From: Ehretia macrophylla
Lineage: Eukaryota > Streptophyta > Magnoliopsida > Boraginales > Ehretiaceae
Length of the DNA: 64,000 nucleotides
Assembly: GCA_037974665.1 (NCBI GenBank)
Contig: CM075781.1
Span: forward strand, 37,045,735 to 37,109,734
Reading direction: 5' to 3'
Below, piece by piece: positions 23,206 through 35,713 of this stretch (its first letter is position 1; every line of letters begins with the position of its first letter). The notes under the pieces were generated by a model that worked only from the letters and a program-made list of their open reading frames with translations, did not search any database and was not told the DNA's origin. The position numbers and the translations under genes were made by a program.

Positions 23206-25486
23206 TTATAACAAGCTAGCCTCTAAGGGATCCAGTTGACGACAATGGTTAGACACTATAGCTTTTATGGCATCAATGCGAAAACAACTATCACTTGGCT
23301 TTGGGTACTTGAAAGCCTTGAACACATTAAAGGTTACCTCTTCGTCTTGCACCCTTAGCCGTACCTCACCCTTTTGGACATCAATTAGCGTTCTCCCAGT
23401 TTCTAAAAAAGGTATTCCAAGATTAATAGGAATGTCCTTGTTTTCCTCCACATCAAGTACTATGAAATATGCAGGAAAGATGAATTTATCGACCTTAACA
23501 AACACATCTTCAATAACTCCTTTGGGGTACTTGAGCGAACGATCAACTAACTGTAGTGTTACAGTAGTAGGTCTTGCCTCTCCCAAACCAAGTTTCCTGA
23601 AAATAGACAAAGGCATTAAATTAATACTAGGACCCAAATCACATAAAGCTCGCTCAAAAATAACATTTCCAATTGAACATGGAATGGTAAAACTCCCTGG
23701 ATCCTTGAGTTTTGGTGGCAACTTCTTTTGTAGGATAACATTGCACTCCTCAGTAAGTGCAATCATCTCATAATCTCCAAGCTTCCTCTTGTTTGAAAGA
23801 ATGTCTTGTATGAATTTCACATAACTAAGCATTTGTTCAAGCGCATCTGTGAATGATATGTTAATGTGAAGTTTCTTGAAGACCTCAAGAAACTTAGAAA
23901 ATTGCTTATCAAGCTTATTCTTCTTCAGTCGTTGAGGAAATGATACTACCACATATGGCTCTTGTGAAGGTTCTGGTTGCATTTCCATTTTCTCTTCATA
24001 TTTTTCTTCATTCTTCGTTTAACCTCTCTCGTCCTTCTTGTTGACTCTCACTGGTTCCTCTAGTTTTTTACCACTTTTCAAGGTGATCGCTTTGCAATGC
24101 TCCATGCTATCTTTTCTAGGATTCACCTCAGAAGTACTAGGTAAACTTCATTGTTGCTTTTCAGAAAACAAAGTAGCCATTTGACTAAGTTGCACCTCTA
24201 AGTTTCTGATTTGTGCTAACTGGTTCTAGAAGCCAATTCTAGTTTCATTCATAAACTGAGTCTGGGAATTAGCCAACTGTGTCTGCGAGGTCGCCAACTG
24301 AGTCATTACTTCCTCTAAATTCACCTTCTTCTCTGGTAGTGGTTTCTCCTGCTCAGGACACAACATATTTTGCTTATTTTTATATGACAAATTTGGGTGA
24401 TAACGTACCCCAGGATGATATCTGTTGGGATATTGATTGTGTTGCTACCCATTAAAATTTCCCACATATTGTACTTGTTCTGCTGCGCCTTGTGCAAATG
24501 GATTGCCAACCTGACATTCTAAACTATAATGTAGACCACAGCAAAACCCACACACTACTACCGCCTGAATAGCATTAGTAGTTACTTGATTATTCTTTAG
24601 CTATTTAGCAAGATTGTCAATTTTTGCTGCCAAAATAGTTATCGCATCAATCTCGTGGACTCTAACTGTCTTCTTTGGCTTGACTCTCTCGCTTGACCAT
24701 TGCAAGTTGTTCAAGACAATATCTTCAAGCAACTAATAAGCTTCATTTGCGGTCTTGTTCATCAGAGCTCCTCCTACTGATGCATCAATCAAAGTTCTTG
24801 TTATGCTTATCAGCCCATTATAAAAATTATGAACCTACATCTACTTGGGTATTCCACGATTAGGACACTTCCTCAAAAGCCTTGTATCTTTCATATGCTT
24901 CACACAGAGTTTTTCCTTCATGCTGAGCAAAGTTATTAATTTCAATGCGCAACTTTGCTGTCTTGCCAGGTGGAAAGATTCTAGACAAAAATTTGTGCAC
25001 TATATCATCTCATGTGGTAATTGAATCCGAAGGCAGTGAATTCAACCACTCCTTAGCTTGATCCCTCAAGAAGAAAGAAAACAAACGAAGGCGCAAAGCT
25101 TCATCAGTGACTCCATTGTACTTAACAATACCATAGACTTCTAGAAAATTCATGATGTGCTTATTAGGATCTTCAGAAGGCAGTCCATGGAATGGGATAT
25201 TCTGAATCAATTGCAGCGTTACTGACTTCAACTCAAAATTGTTTGCCTTAATTGCTGGTTTTCTGATCACAGGTTGAATACCCATGTGTAGCAAAGCATA
25301 ATCTCGCAGTGTTCTAGGCGGATTTTCCTCATTCTCTGCCTCATTATTTCCTTGTCCTACCACGATTTCAGCCATAGTATCTTGCAGAAGATGGGTAGTA
25401 GCTCTTTTCTCCTTTCTATTCTTTCGACAGGTACGTTCTATCTCAAGATCAAAAGGCAACAAATTGCTACCTCTCAACTTTCGCAT
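23206..25486 (-). pseudogene. gag: gag-protease of the Athila element
   Basis: N-terminal part (25486-25010) has the Athila gag motif NFLEVYGIVKYNGV and RDQAKEWLNSLP. The following stretch carries several in-frame stops (for example near 25010, 24840, 24735, 24600) and a compact zinc knuckle CGFCCGLHYSLEC near 24520-24560. The frame from 23988 holds the protease, with ALCDLGPSINLMPLS; D-L-G in place of D-T-G is usual for Athila. A stop at 23206-23208 closes it. RT, RNase H and most of integrase are missing, so the element was non-autonomous even before the stops. Confidence 0.85.
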
Positions 25487-25612
25487 ACACCTAGAGAAAT
25501 ATGTTCCTGAAACACAAGTAACAAAAATAAGAAAACGAATAACAAAATAAAATAAAATCCAAAGTAAAATTAAAGCTATTTGGTATCGATATTAATAATT
25601 GACACAGTCTCT

Positions 25613-25626
25613 GGCAATGGTGCCAA
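25613..25626 (-). other. Primer-binding site of the minus-strand Athila element
   Basis: The minus strand reads TTGGCACCATTGCCA next to LTR D, a diverged form of the Athila site seen intact at 14979-14998. Confidence 0.75.
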
Positions 25627-25631
25627 CAACT

Positions 25632-26856
25632 TGTTGTGTGAATTCTAATGCAAGTGCACGTATCGCAATAAGTAATAAAGTAGTAAGTAAATATCGTTCC
25701 CACGGTGACTGGAATTATTAAGTATCGAAATTGGTGTAGCTCTAACTTTATTTGGACAATCAAGAATTGAGAGTTTGTAAATAATATCCAAAGAATTGAT
25801 AAAACTTATAAAACTAGCAATTACGAAATTACTGAAAAAGTTGATTCAATAATTAAAAGGCTCTAGGGATTCCGATTTCACCAAGATTAATCCTACTTGA
25901 AACTATTGATTTAAATCAATTGACATTTATTCCTTATGTTGCCAACAATTTCGCTAATGTGGTTATTAATCTTTCTCAAGCATCAATAACATATTCCGCT
26001 AAGCAAGCTACCTATATTTCTGTGATAATTGTGAACTTAGGGAACTCATAAAGCCCTAGAAATTCATGCGCTGCACTAGATCTTATAACTATCTCTAGCT
26101 TATGACGATTTAATGGTATTTCACACGTGGTCTAATTTAGTTAACACTTCTCAGTCTCAAACCAAATCATGAATCATGCAATTGTTGATTAGGCAATCAC
26201 AAGCATTAAACTTAGCATGAAATACTCAACGCATACATGGAATAGTTCATCGATTAATCAAAACCAAAATCTTTAATTATTCACAATCTGGCTATATCGT
26301 AGCCCTAGAAAAATAACTTAGTACATAATAATGAAATTAAATAAAATCCAAAACATAGTATAATTCATGATAAGAGAGATAGAGAAAACTAGGATTTAAA
26401 GAGGAATCGTGGTAGAAGTCTGTCTCCGGATTATTTTTTGTCTTCAACTCACGAATCTTTCACTTTCTCTCTTGCTGGAGCGTTTCTTTTCTATCCAAAA
26501 ATCAGCCGCTTCCAAAAAGTTCCATTTCTCATGTGTGTTTTCTTCTTTTTATCATAGGGTTTGCTTTTTTTCGTGCCATTTTATAAAAATACCCTTTAAT
26601 TTTCTGCGATGTTGTGCAGCTGCACTATAACTGCGCTACTTCTGATTTCATCAAATGCTTCACAAGTTGAATACAAGCTAGCCCTTGGTCATTTTTCTTC
26701 AATTTTGCCTCGAAACTCAGACTTTCTCATGAAAAATCACCTACATCGCAAAACAAACACAAAACCAATCAAATTACTCCAAAAATTACTCAAGAACTAA
26801 CAAATATTAAGTAGAAAGGTGCTGAAATAATATGTTAATAATACACCAGGCCAACA
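25632..26856 (-). repeat. Athila LTR D, the 5' LTR of the minus-strand element
   Basis: Runs from tgttgtgtgaattc (inverse of the LTR end) to ccaggccaaca (inverse of the LTR start, with about four extra bases compared with LTRs A-C). TCAAG follows at 26857-26861. Confidence 0.87.
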
Positions 26857-27238
26857 TCAAGTCCAGCCACTTGTTCGCAACAAGTACTTATACATCTATT
26901 ATAACGATATGAGAATAATCACTCAATTTAATATATCATATTATTTGGTTAGTAGACTGTAATCTGATTTATCCAGATAAATTAACGCTCAATTAATTTA
27001 TCCTATGATCGGGAATAACTTTTAGAACATATTTGTGAACACAGACTCTGTCACTGATCATATCTTTACTCCTAATGATATAATCTATAAATAGTGTTCT
27101 AAGGACTTTTATTTATTTAATTAAAATATATTAATAAATAAATAAAACGCCGGTATTAAATAATTAATAAATTAAATAATACACTATCTATAATTTTAAA
27201 AATACAATTTATTGACTTTTATATCATTTTTCCTAACA

Positions 27239-27510
27239 TCGCCACCATAAATTAGGCTTGACACTCTCACCTTGCCAACAAGCCGACAGATGATGGTTGT
27301 TGGTTACGATTACTACCAAAAAGCTTCAATAAAGATGAATATTTCACATAGAGGAATGTGCATCTTTATGTTGAGTGTTCTTCTATCGTGCCACCTGGCA
27401 ACTTATGTGCGACCTAGGGCCCACATCTCTTATTTGTTCAGGGCGGGTATCGTGAACTTTGATTAGATCCAATATAAGTTGCAAAAAGATAAAAATAAGA
27501 TAAAAAATTG
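27239..27510. other. Unassigned sequence right of the solo LTR
   Basis: Not found in unit 2, so it belongs with 10976-12114 to an insert of unit 1. No coding domain seen; the 64-codon ORF here is unsupported. Confidence 0.4.
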
Positions 27511-27519
27511 CAAGCATTC

Positions 27520-28940
27520 ACATATGGTGCGGTTTTCCTACATCTCTTCAGTTTTAGCTTTCTATATGGTCCAACTTTTTCTAGATGAAGTTGTTGACTG
27601 ACCTATCCATTGGCCATTGAACTTCCTTCTACTAGGAATTCAAACAGGTGAACCCTAGCAGCCAATTTTAGACTTTTGGAAGGTCACATGCATCTACTAA
27701 GAAATTAAAAGCTCTAAGGGTCATTAATTATAATTTATGACATACTTTAGAGGGAGAAGATATTCCTTGAAGATGCAATGACACCAAATTTAAATAAAAA
27801 AGACTCCAACTACGTTCTCAGCTTCTGCCACGTAGCATAACATTTACATCATTTAGAGGAATGTTCCCCGTAATAAACTGAAGTTTATAGAAAGCTCTGA
27901 TAGGATTAAAATGAAACTAGTTTGAAGAAATAACTTTTTTGAATATGAAAACTGACATTGAAATAAGATTTAGGTGATTAGAAAATTTGATGTAGTTTGT
28001 ATTTTGGTATTAATACTTTTTAATTATGGATAGAAGTTGGCTAGTTTAATAAGATTAATATAGTCTCTAGATAATATTTAGCAATAAATGTCATTAATCA
28101 GGATGTGTATTGCATGAAATTGTAAACAATCAAATTTTAGATGAGTCAAATCCAAATAATGGTCCTCTACAATTCCAGCCACGTGTCGATTATGGTCACT
28201 GTTGAAGTAGAAGACTAATGATGGTCTATGCTCCCATTATACTAATTAATCAAAACAAAAAATAGCGTGTATGTGGTCCATGATTATCAATATTTACCTA
28301 GAGAAATTGACTTAAGATGACAAGTTCTTACTATGCTGTGAGAAAACGAAGATTGTTGAAGCTAATAATTGTTGACTTAAACGTGATCCTTGTTCAATTT
28401 AAGTATTATTTGAAAGGCGACATACTATTTTTTCCATATTCTTGGATAAAAAGAAATAATACATATTTCGATGGTTCTGACATATATACTTTCCTTTTCC
28501 AAATAATAAAGAAAAAAGAATTAAACGTTACTAAGCCCAACATTATATCGGGGCTGCCAAATATTGAAGGCTGTTAGTAGTATTGCAGACAAGAACTTCT
28601 CTATATAGTTTATTCAAATAAATTCTCCGAGCACAACTGTGAAACATTTTACTATATTTGATGAACAAGAATAGTTACAATGTACCTAGAGACCTTCTGC
28701 TAGCCATTGGAATCCCTTTATAATTTTGATTTGTTACATTTACAAAGAATTCAAACCGAAAAGATGAACCTAACAGCCAATATTAGATTTTTTATACTGC
28801 ACATTTACTTTTTCAAGATTTTTTTTTTTGTGTGTAAAGTCAACAATTTTTGTAGCATACTTCAGCAAGGAAAAAATCTATTCTTTCAATATTTTTTTTT
28901 GAGTCAATTGTCTTTCAAGATTCAGTGACACCAAAATTAA
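27520..28940 (+). repeat. Block Q, copy 1
   Basis: Matches block Q copy 2 (46141-47280), sharing long phrases such as gtgaaccctagcagccaatt, cgtaataaactgaagttt and gaaaacgaagattgttgaag. About 290 bp (28424-28712) are missing from copy 2 but partly present in copy 3 (52900-53060), so copy 2 suffered a deletion. No gene is apparent. Confidence 0.85.
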
Positions 28941-29021
28941 ATAAAAAATGACTCCACCGATGTTCTCAACTCCTTCCTTCCACAAATTACAACATTTATA
29001 TCATTTGAGAAACATAATTGG

Positions 29022-29165
29022 GTGAACTGCACATGACTTCTTATGTTTTTATAAAGTTGTACAATATATTTTTGTGATTTTAAAAATGCACGGTATTCTC
29101 TGTAATTTCTGAAACTAAGCATAATATCCCCCAACATAATTGTGTTTCCCACAAGGAAGGTCATG
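29022..29165. repeat. MITE copy truncated at the tandem-duplication junction
   Basis: Sits at the same point of block Q (after gagaaacataattg) as the intact MITE at 47347. It starts ggtgaactgcacatgac and runs to aaggtcatgt, where the last bases of the right terminal repeat are replaced by the start of block P. The shared word tcatgt marks the join. Confidence 0.75.
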
Positions 29166-29981
29166 TATGTCTAATGGCACATCAACTTAACAACCTCTTT
29201 ATATTTCTATCTCTATTTTTGGTACACAAACTAAGCATAAACACAAGACATGATAAATGGGTGGAGAAATAGGGTAAGAATACTACATATTAACAAAATT
29301 TGTAAATACAATTTGAGGTGCAAGAAAATAATATCTGTTCATTATGTTAAATTCTGCACTTAAATTTTTTAAATAATTTTGTTGCCATCCTGTGATTCTT
29401 GATATGGTTCCAAGTATAAATTTCTTTATTGAAAAATCCCATTGATTTAATAGGAAAAAATTATTAGAGAAAATAAAGTGGCGTAAGCATGACATCAAAA
29501 TAGTGTTGAACATCTTATCCCAAGTTTTCAGCATATTTTTTTCCTTTTTAGATTACTATTTAATTAGTTCAAATTGATATCAATTTTCTTATATAAAACA
29601 TATAAAATTTATTTTCTCATTTACAAACTGATGTCATTCTGTTCTAATAGAAGAGTTATTCCTCTTTTCCTTTGTTTTCTTGGCAATCAGTTTTTTTTTT
29701 TTATCTTTCCGCTTTGTTGGGAGTGTAGGGTGGCGGCTTCGAGGCGGTTTAGATTGAAGGACAATAGTTATCACTATTTAATCTGAAATCGACGAGTTCT
29801 TTAAAAAAAAAAATCTGAAATGGACGTGTGATGTAAGTGATTGCCAAAGACCTAACTTATAAGCCAAGTGGTATCAGCGCGCTGACATCACCACCCAACA
29901 GCAACATCGGCCAATTAATGCCAGCCTCGTGAATGGTAAACAATTACAAATTAAAGAAATAAACGAATTTTAAAAAGAAAA
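29160..29981 (+). repeat. Block P, copy 2, first part
   Basis: Matches 9889-10517 with an extra stretch of about 240 bp at roughly 29590-29830, which contains a T-run and no recognisable element. Ends at the insertion point of the TIR element; continues at 44714. Confidence 0.82.
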
Positions 29982-30479
29982 TGAATAAAATACGTCATAT
30001 CTCTTTGTGTTTTTATAAAATTACGTCATAAATTCTGTATTTTAAAATGAAACACCATAAACCCTGTGTTATTGAAAATATTACAAATAATCCTTTGTTG
30101 TCAATTTTAACGTGAGTATGACACACGGAACTATGATACAAATATGAAACGTATCAAGCTGTAAAACACATGGAGAAGAACAAAAATACCATTTTCTCAA
30201 AAGATTATATGACCAAAATACCCTTGATTTGTTCTTAACTTTTTCATTTCTCTTTTTCTTTCACTTTTACTTCATCTTCACCAACACCACAACCCACATC
30301 CGCATAATCTCCTACTAGTGGAGCTAAAAATCATATATGAAATAAACAACCTACCTTCGTCGAATCCTTCCACTTCTTCTCCAGACATTTTAATATTCCT
30401 TTCATCATTTTCTTCATTTTTTATTTCATTTCGAATTATCATTTTGGTGGTTTGCCACTACAAAAAAACAGTGCACGGG

Positions 30480-33400
30480 CAACGAATTTTTTTCCATAGT
30501 AAATTGGCTACAGATGACGGAATTGATACGGGAAACAAATTCTGTAGCCCATCCATAGCCAACTTAGATCCCGTTGGAATAGCGACAAAAAATGGCTACG
30601 GATTGGCTACGGACAATAATTTTAATTATAAAAAAAATAAAAAATAATATTCCGTAGCCTAGCCGTGACAAATTTGCTATGGACTAGCTACAGATTATTA
30701 ATTAATTCGGTAACAAAAATCATAACAAATTCCGTAGCCATGCGGTGACCAAATAGTCAGGGATTGGCTACGGACTATGTAAAATTCAAAAAAATGTTCA
30801 TAAAAAATAAAAGACCAAAGGGAAAAATAAAAATAACAAAGTCTGTAGCCCATTCATAGCCAATTGCCACGGATGGGCTACGGATTTTCAGAAAAAAAAT
30901 GAGTTTTATCGGTTTTAATTGGCATTACCGAATTTTGATTGCACCTACAACGTAGTAAACTTTACTTGAGTTGCTAGTTTTCCAAATAAAAATAAACTTA
31001 GTCTGTATTTTATTAATGTGCATATTTTAATAGAAAAATCTCCTACGAAGTCATTAGCCGTTTAAATCGAAATTTTCATATCCTCACTTAACATTGCGTT
31101 AATGTTAATAGACGTTCAATCTAGGGGTCCAAAAACTCTCACATTGTGTCTAAACTTCATAAACATGAAAAATATAAAGATATAAATACGCTTTAATACG
31201 TTGTTCCTCCCTATTAACAAGTTAGAATTCATACTATTCGGTGTCTGTAGCCCATCCATGGCAATTGGCTACGGATGGGCTACGAATTTCATTTTTGAGG
31301 TTTATCGGTTTTACTTTGAAATTACAGATTTTTGATTGCACCTACAACGTAGTAAACTTCACTTGAGATGGTAGTTTTCCAAACAAAAATAAACTTAGTC
31401 TGTAATTTATTAGCATGCATATTTTAATAGAGAAATCTCATACGAAGTCATTAGCCGTTTAAATCGAAGTTATCATGTCCTCACTTAACATTGCGTTAAT
31501 GTTAATAGACGTTCAATCTAGGGGTCCAAAATCACTCACATTGTGTCTAAACTTCATAAACATGAAAAATATAAAGATATAAACATGCTTTAACACATTG
31601 TTCCTGCCTATTAACAAGTTAGAATTCATACTATTAGGTACCGTAGCTCATCCATGGAAATCAGCTACGGATGGGCTATGGATTTCATTTTTCCGTAGCC
31701 CATCCGTAGCTAATTGCCACGGATTGGCTACGGACATTCAAATAAAAATGAGGTTTATCAGTTTTAATTTGAAATTACGGAATTTTGATTGCACCTATAA
31801 CGTAATAAACTTTACTTGACATACTAGTTTTCCAAATAAAAATAAACTTGGTCTGTAATTTATTAGCGTGCATATTTTAATAGAGAAATATCATACGAAG
31901 TCATTAGCCGTTTAAATCGAAGTTATCATATCCTCACTTAACATTGCGTTAATATTAATAGACGTTCAATCTAGGGGCCCAAAATCACTTACATTGTGTC
32001 TAAACTTCATAAATATGAAAAGTATAAAGATATAAATACGCTTTAATACGTTGTTCCTACCTATTAAAATGTTAGAATTCATACTATTAGGTGTCCGTAG
32101 CCTATCCGTGACAATTGGCGACGAATGGGCTATGAATTTCATTTTTTCGTCGCCCACCCGTAGTCAATTGCCACAGATTGGCTACGGACATTCAAATAAA
32201 AATGAGGTTTGTCGGTTTTAATTTGAAATTACATAATTTGGATTGCACCTACAATGTAGTAAACTTCACTTGAGATGCTAGTTTACCAAATAAAAATAAA
32301 CTTGGTCCCGATTTTATTATCATGCGTATTTTAATAGAGAAATCTCTTACGAAGTCATTAGCCGTTTGAATCGAAGTTATTATGTCATCACTTAACATTG
32401 CGTTAATGTTAATAAACGTTCAATCTAGAGGTCCAAAAAGTCTCACATTATGTCTAAACTTCATAAACATGAAAAATATAAAGATATAAACACGCTTTAA
32501 TACGTTGTTCCTACCTGTTAACAAGTTAGAATTCATACTATTAGGTGTCTGTAGCTTATCCGTGGCAATGGGCTACGGATTTCATTTGTCCGTAGCCCAT
32601 CCATAGCCAATTGCCACGGATGAGCTGCGGACATTCAAATAAAAATAAGGTTTATCGGTTTTAATTTGAAATTATGGAATTTGGATTGCACCTACAACAT
32701 AGTAAACTTCACTTGAGATGCTAGTTTACCAAATAAAAATAAACTTGGTCCCGATTTTATTATCGTGTGTATTTTAATAGAGAAATCTCTTACGAAGTCA
32801 TTAGCTGTTTGAATCGAAGTTATCATGTCCTCACTTAATTAACGTTCAATTTAGGGGTTCAAAAAGTCTCACATTGTGTCTAAACTTCATAAACATGAAA
32901 AATATAAAGATATAAACACGTTTTAATACGTTGTTCCTACCTATTAACAAGTTAAAATTCATACTATTAGGTGTCCGTAGCCCATCCGTGGTAATGGGCT
33001 ACAGATGGGCTACGGATTTCATTTGTCTGTAGCCCATCCTAGCCAATTTTCACGGATGGGCTACGGACTTTTAAATAAAAATGAGGTTTATCGGTTTTAA
33101 TTTGAAATTACGGAATTTTGATTGCACCTACAACGTAGTAAACTTCACTTGAGATGCTAGTTTACCAAATAAAAATAAACTTGGTCCCGATTTTATTATC
33201 GTGCGTATTTTAATAGAGAAATCTCTTACGAAGTCATTGGCCGTTTGAATCGAAATTATCATGTCCTCACTTAACATTGCATTAATGTTAATAAACGTTC
33301 AATTTAGGGGTCCAAAAAGTCTCACATTGTGTCTAAACTTCATAAATATGAAAAATATAAAGATATAAACATATTTTAATACGTTGTTCCTACCTATTAA

Positions 33401-33990
33401 CAAGTTAGAATTCACACTATTAGTTTCCGTAGCCCATCCATGGCAATGGGCTACGGATGGGCTACGGATTTCATTTGTCCGTAGCCTATCCGTAGCCAAT
33501 TGCCACGGATGGGCTACAGACTTTCAAATAAAAATGAGGTTTATCGCTTTTAATTTGAAATCATGGAATTTTGATTGCATCTACAACGTAGTAAACTTCA
33601 CTTAAGATTGTAGTTTTCCAAATAAAAAAAAACTTGGTCTATATTTTATTAGCATGCATATTTTAATAGAGAAATCTTTTACGAAGTCATTAGCCGTTTA
33701 AATTGAAGTTATCATGTCCTCACTTAACATTGCATTAATGTTAATAGACATTCAATCTAGGGGTCCAAAATCACTCACATTGTGTCTAAACTTCATAAAC
33801 ATGAAAAATATAAAGATATAAACACGCTTTAATACATTGTTCCAACCTATTAACAAGTTAGAATTCATACTATTAGGTGTCTGTAGCCCATCCGTGGCAA
33901 TTGGCTACGGATGGGCTACAGATTCCATTTTTCCATAGTCCATCCGAAGCCAATTGCCACGGATTGGCTACGGAATTATTTTTTCAATTT
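30480..33990 (+). repeat. Left subterminal array of the CACTA element, seven units of about 440 bp
   Basis: The word gattgca followed by cctacaacgtag or variants recurs at 30937, 31334, 31787, 32241, 32684, 33120 and 33573 (steps 397, 453, 454, 443, 436, 453). Each unit carries a pair of inverted motifs of the type CCGTAGCCCATCC / GGATGGGCTACGG. Such subterminal motifs are the known binding sites of the CACTA accessory protein (TNPA in En/Spm). ORFs called here are repeat artefacts. Confidence 0.85.
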
Positions 33991-34231
33991 CCCATTCGTA
34001 GCCCATTCATTAAACAAAAAAAACGAAAGATATCTAAAAGATATATACCACAATTTGTCAAAAGATAGATGTCTATAATTACTACCATAATTTGTCCCTC
34101 TTTGACAGTGTCAAAATAAAATAGGGGCACCACAAACTAATTAACAGCAATGTCTGTAAAGATTTAAGATACATAAATGGTAAATTAGATATCTAGTTCC
34201 AAAAGCTAAGAGCAAGTTGGTCAAAATAAAA

Positions 34232-35713
34232 CTATTCTCTCGGTGCACGACCACGACCTCCACGTTGACCTCCACGACTCGAATAGTCGGCAAACCCAGG
34301 GTCTTGTCCAATTCCCTCACCACGAATGTCATCAGCCATGAGTAAAAGCTGACCTTGTATATCCTCGAATTGAGTTTCAAAATATTGGCGATCTTTTGCT
34401 CTATGTTCTTCCAGACTCTGAAACTGAGTTTCAAAGTATTGACGATCTTCCGCTCTATATTCTTCCAAAGTCTGAAATTGAGTTTCAAAATATTGACGAT
34501 CTGCCGCTCTACGTTGTTCCATAGTTTGAAGTTGAGTTTGCAAATGGCAGTGAGTTCTATCATTGTTGCCCATAGAAGAAGATATATCATTTAGTTTTTC
34601 CAAAATTAGATCATATGACGAACTAGAAGCACGACTAGAACTAGCACATCTCCTCCTTTCTTGCTTATCTATTTGTGACACTCTCTCTGCATGAATATGT
34701 TCCTCCGGATTATCCGTTTCCATAGGCATTTCGTGATATAAGTTCTCTTCCATCTTAACATCACCAATATAATTTAGATTCTCAACAAAGGTAGTGTTCT
34801 TGGTAGCCATTAACTTAATGAGTGTTTTGGTTTTCTCAGGTAGTCTATTAAATTCTTCTTGGTTTATATAACAATCTTGATACCAATAAGCTTGTTGCTT
34901 ATTCAGAGATAGCATATTAAGATACCAAGAAGGATTGAATTTTTTCCTTTCAACCTCATCAAATGAAACCCAGAAGTACTCAAAAATTCGGGTAAGGGCT
35001 ACTCCATATGGCAAGGATTTGTTTTTCTCAGCCGTATAAATCATGTGACGAGCAATCATATACGGTAAGTTCACTTGCCTACCACTAACTAACAAATATA
35101 CAATATAAGCATATCCTTGAAGTGTTTTTTCGTCATTAATATTTCTATGCACAAGACAAGAGCCTACAAAGTTTACCCAAATTTTTTTTAGTATGGGCAA
35201 CTCTCTTTTATCTGGTGCATTTCCTCTATGACCAGTTCCATCAAACCTTTCTGCCCAAAAAAATCTCAAACAATTATCTTTGTCTTCGGGCTCCATTCTA
35301 CTTTCTGGCTAACTAGTGGTGTCATAAGCTTTTACCCCATCGTTTCTCATATTAAAGATTGTAGCTATTATATCCAGGGTTAACTCAATATTAACACCTC
35401 TAACTCTAGTTTTCACAACAATAATTTAATCTCTTTCCAAATTAGCATAAAATTCACGGATTAAAAGCGGATAAACAGGATAACAAATATGTAGGAAGTC
35501 ATACCAACCTTGGTGTTGCATGAACTCAGAAATTCTAGTACCTTGTATGTCCTCATCTATCCAACACTTTCCATACAATATCGGCTTGGCAACCTTGTTG
35601 TTTGCACTTGTGGGAGGAGGATCCCTATCATGACTTGAAAGCCTTCTAGAGGAGGTTGGATTATTTTTCTTATGAGGGTTTTTTTCCCCACTTGTTCTTC
35701 TAGTAACAACCAT
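34232..35713 (-). pseudogene. CACTA minus-strand gene: plant-transposon-domain protein with coiled-coil repeats
   Basis: One frame runs from the ATG at 35713 to the stop at 34232, about 494 codons, broken only by stops at 35426-35428 and 35309-35311. The N-terminus is basic and Ser-rich; from there to about residue 250 it resembles the 'putative plant transposon protein' family also found in Athila-derived ORFs (WYDFLHICYPVYPLLIREFY, then VRGVNIELT). The C-terminal part has three to four tandem repeats of about 24 residues ending in DRQYFETQFQ, predicted coiled coil, followed by an RGG-rich tail. It may serve as the element's accessory DNA-binding or scaffold protein; function is inferred only from position. 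Confidence 0.75.

Larger units (their letters stand above)
13192..26861 (-). mobile_element. Athila-lineage Ty3/gypsy complex with TCAAG target-site duplication
   Basis: TCAAG at 13192-13196 and 26857-26861 flank the complex, so its outer ends 13197 and 26856 come from one insertion. The outer LTR ends belong to a minus-strand element: 5' LTR 25632-26856, primer site 25613-25626, gag-protease 25486-23206, integrase tail 23187-22777, long non-coding 3' region, polypurine tract near 19790, and a 3' LTR. That 3' LTR is split into 13197-13550 and 18882-19786 by plus-oriented Athila material (13551-18881). No RT is left anywhere in the complex. Confidence 0.85.
12115..27238 (-). mobile_element. 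Copia-type solo LTR, interrupted by the Athila complex
   Basis: Outer ends are the inverted pair TGTTAGGAAA (12115) and TTTTTCCTAACA (ending 27238), the usual form of plant copia LTRs. The LTR parts are 12115-13196 and 26862-27238, about 1.46 kb once the inner insertion and its duplicated TCAAG are removed. The sequence reads as an LTR on the minus strand. I found no primer-binding site or internal genes at either side, so a solo LTR is the simplest reading. The flanking five-base words (TCTGT, TCGCC) do not match. Confidence 0.65.

Noticed and set aside
12115-27238. Complete copia element instead of a solo LTR
   Set aside because: No primer-binding site, polypurine tract or copia coding domain flanks or lies between the LTR parts; only the Athila complex is inside.
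31598-33605. Overlapping ORFs of 60-75 codons on both strands in the 440-bp array
   Set aside because: They recur with each repeat unit, are not longer than expected and carry no domain.
30900-33990. CRISPR-like array
   Set aside because: Units are 400-455 bp with no short direct repeat/spacer pattern, and the DNA is plant nuclear; it is a CACTA subterminal array.
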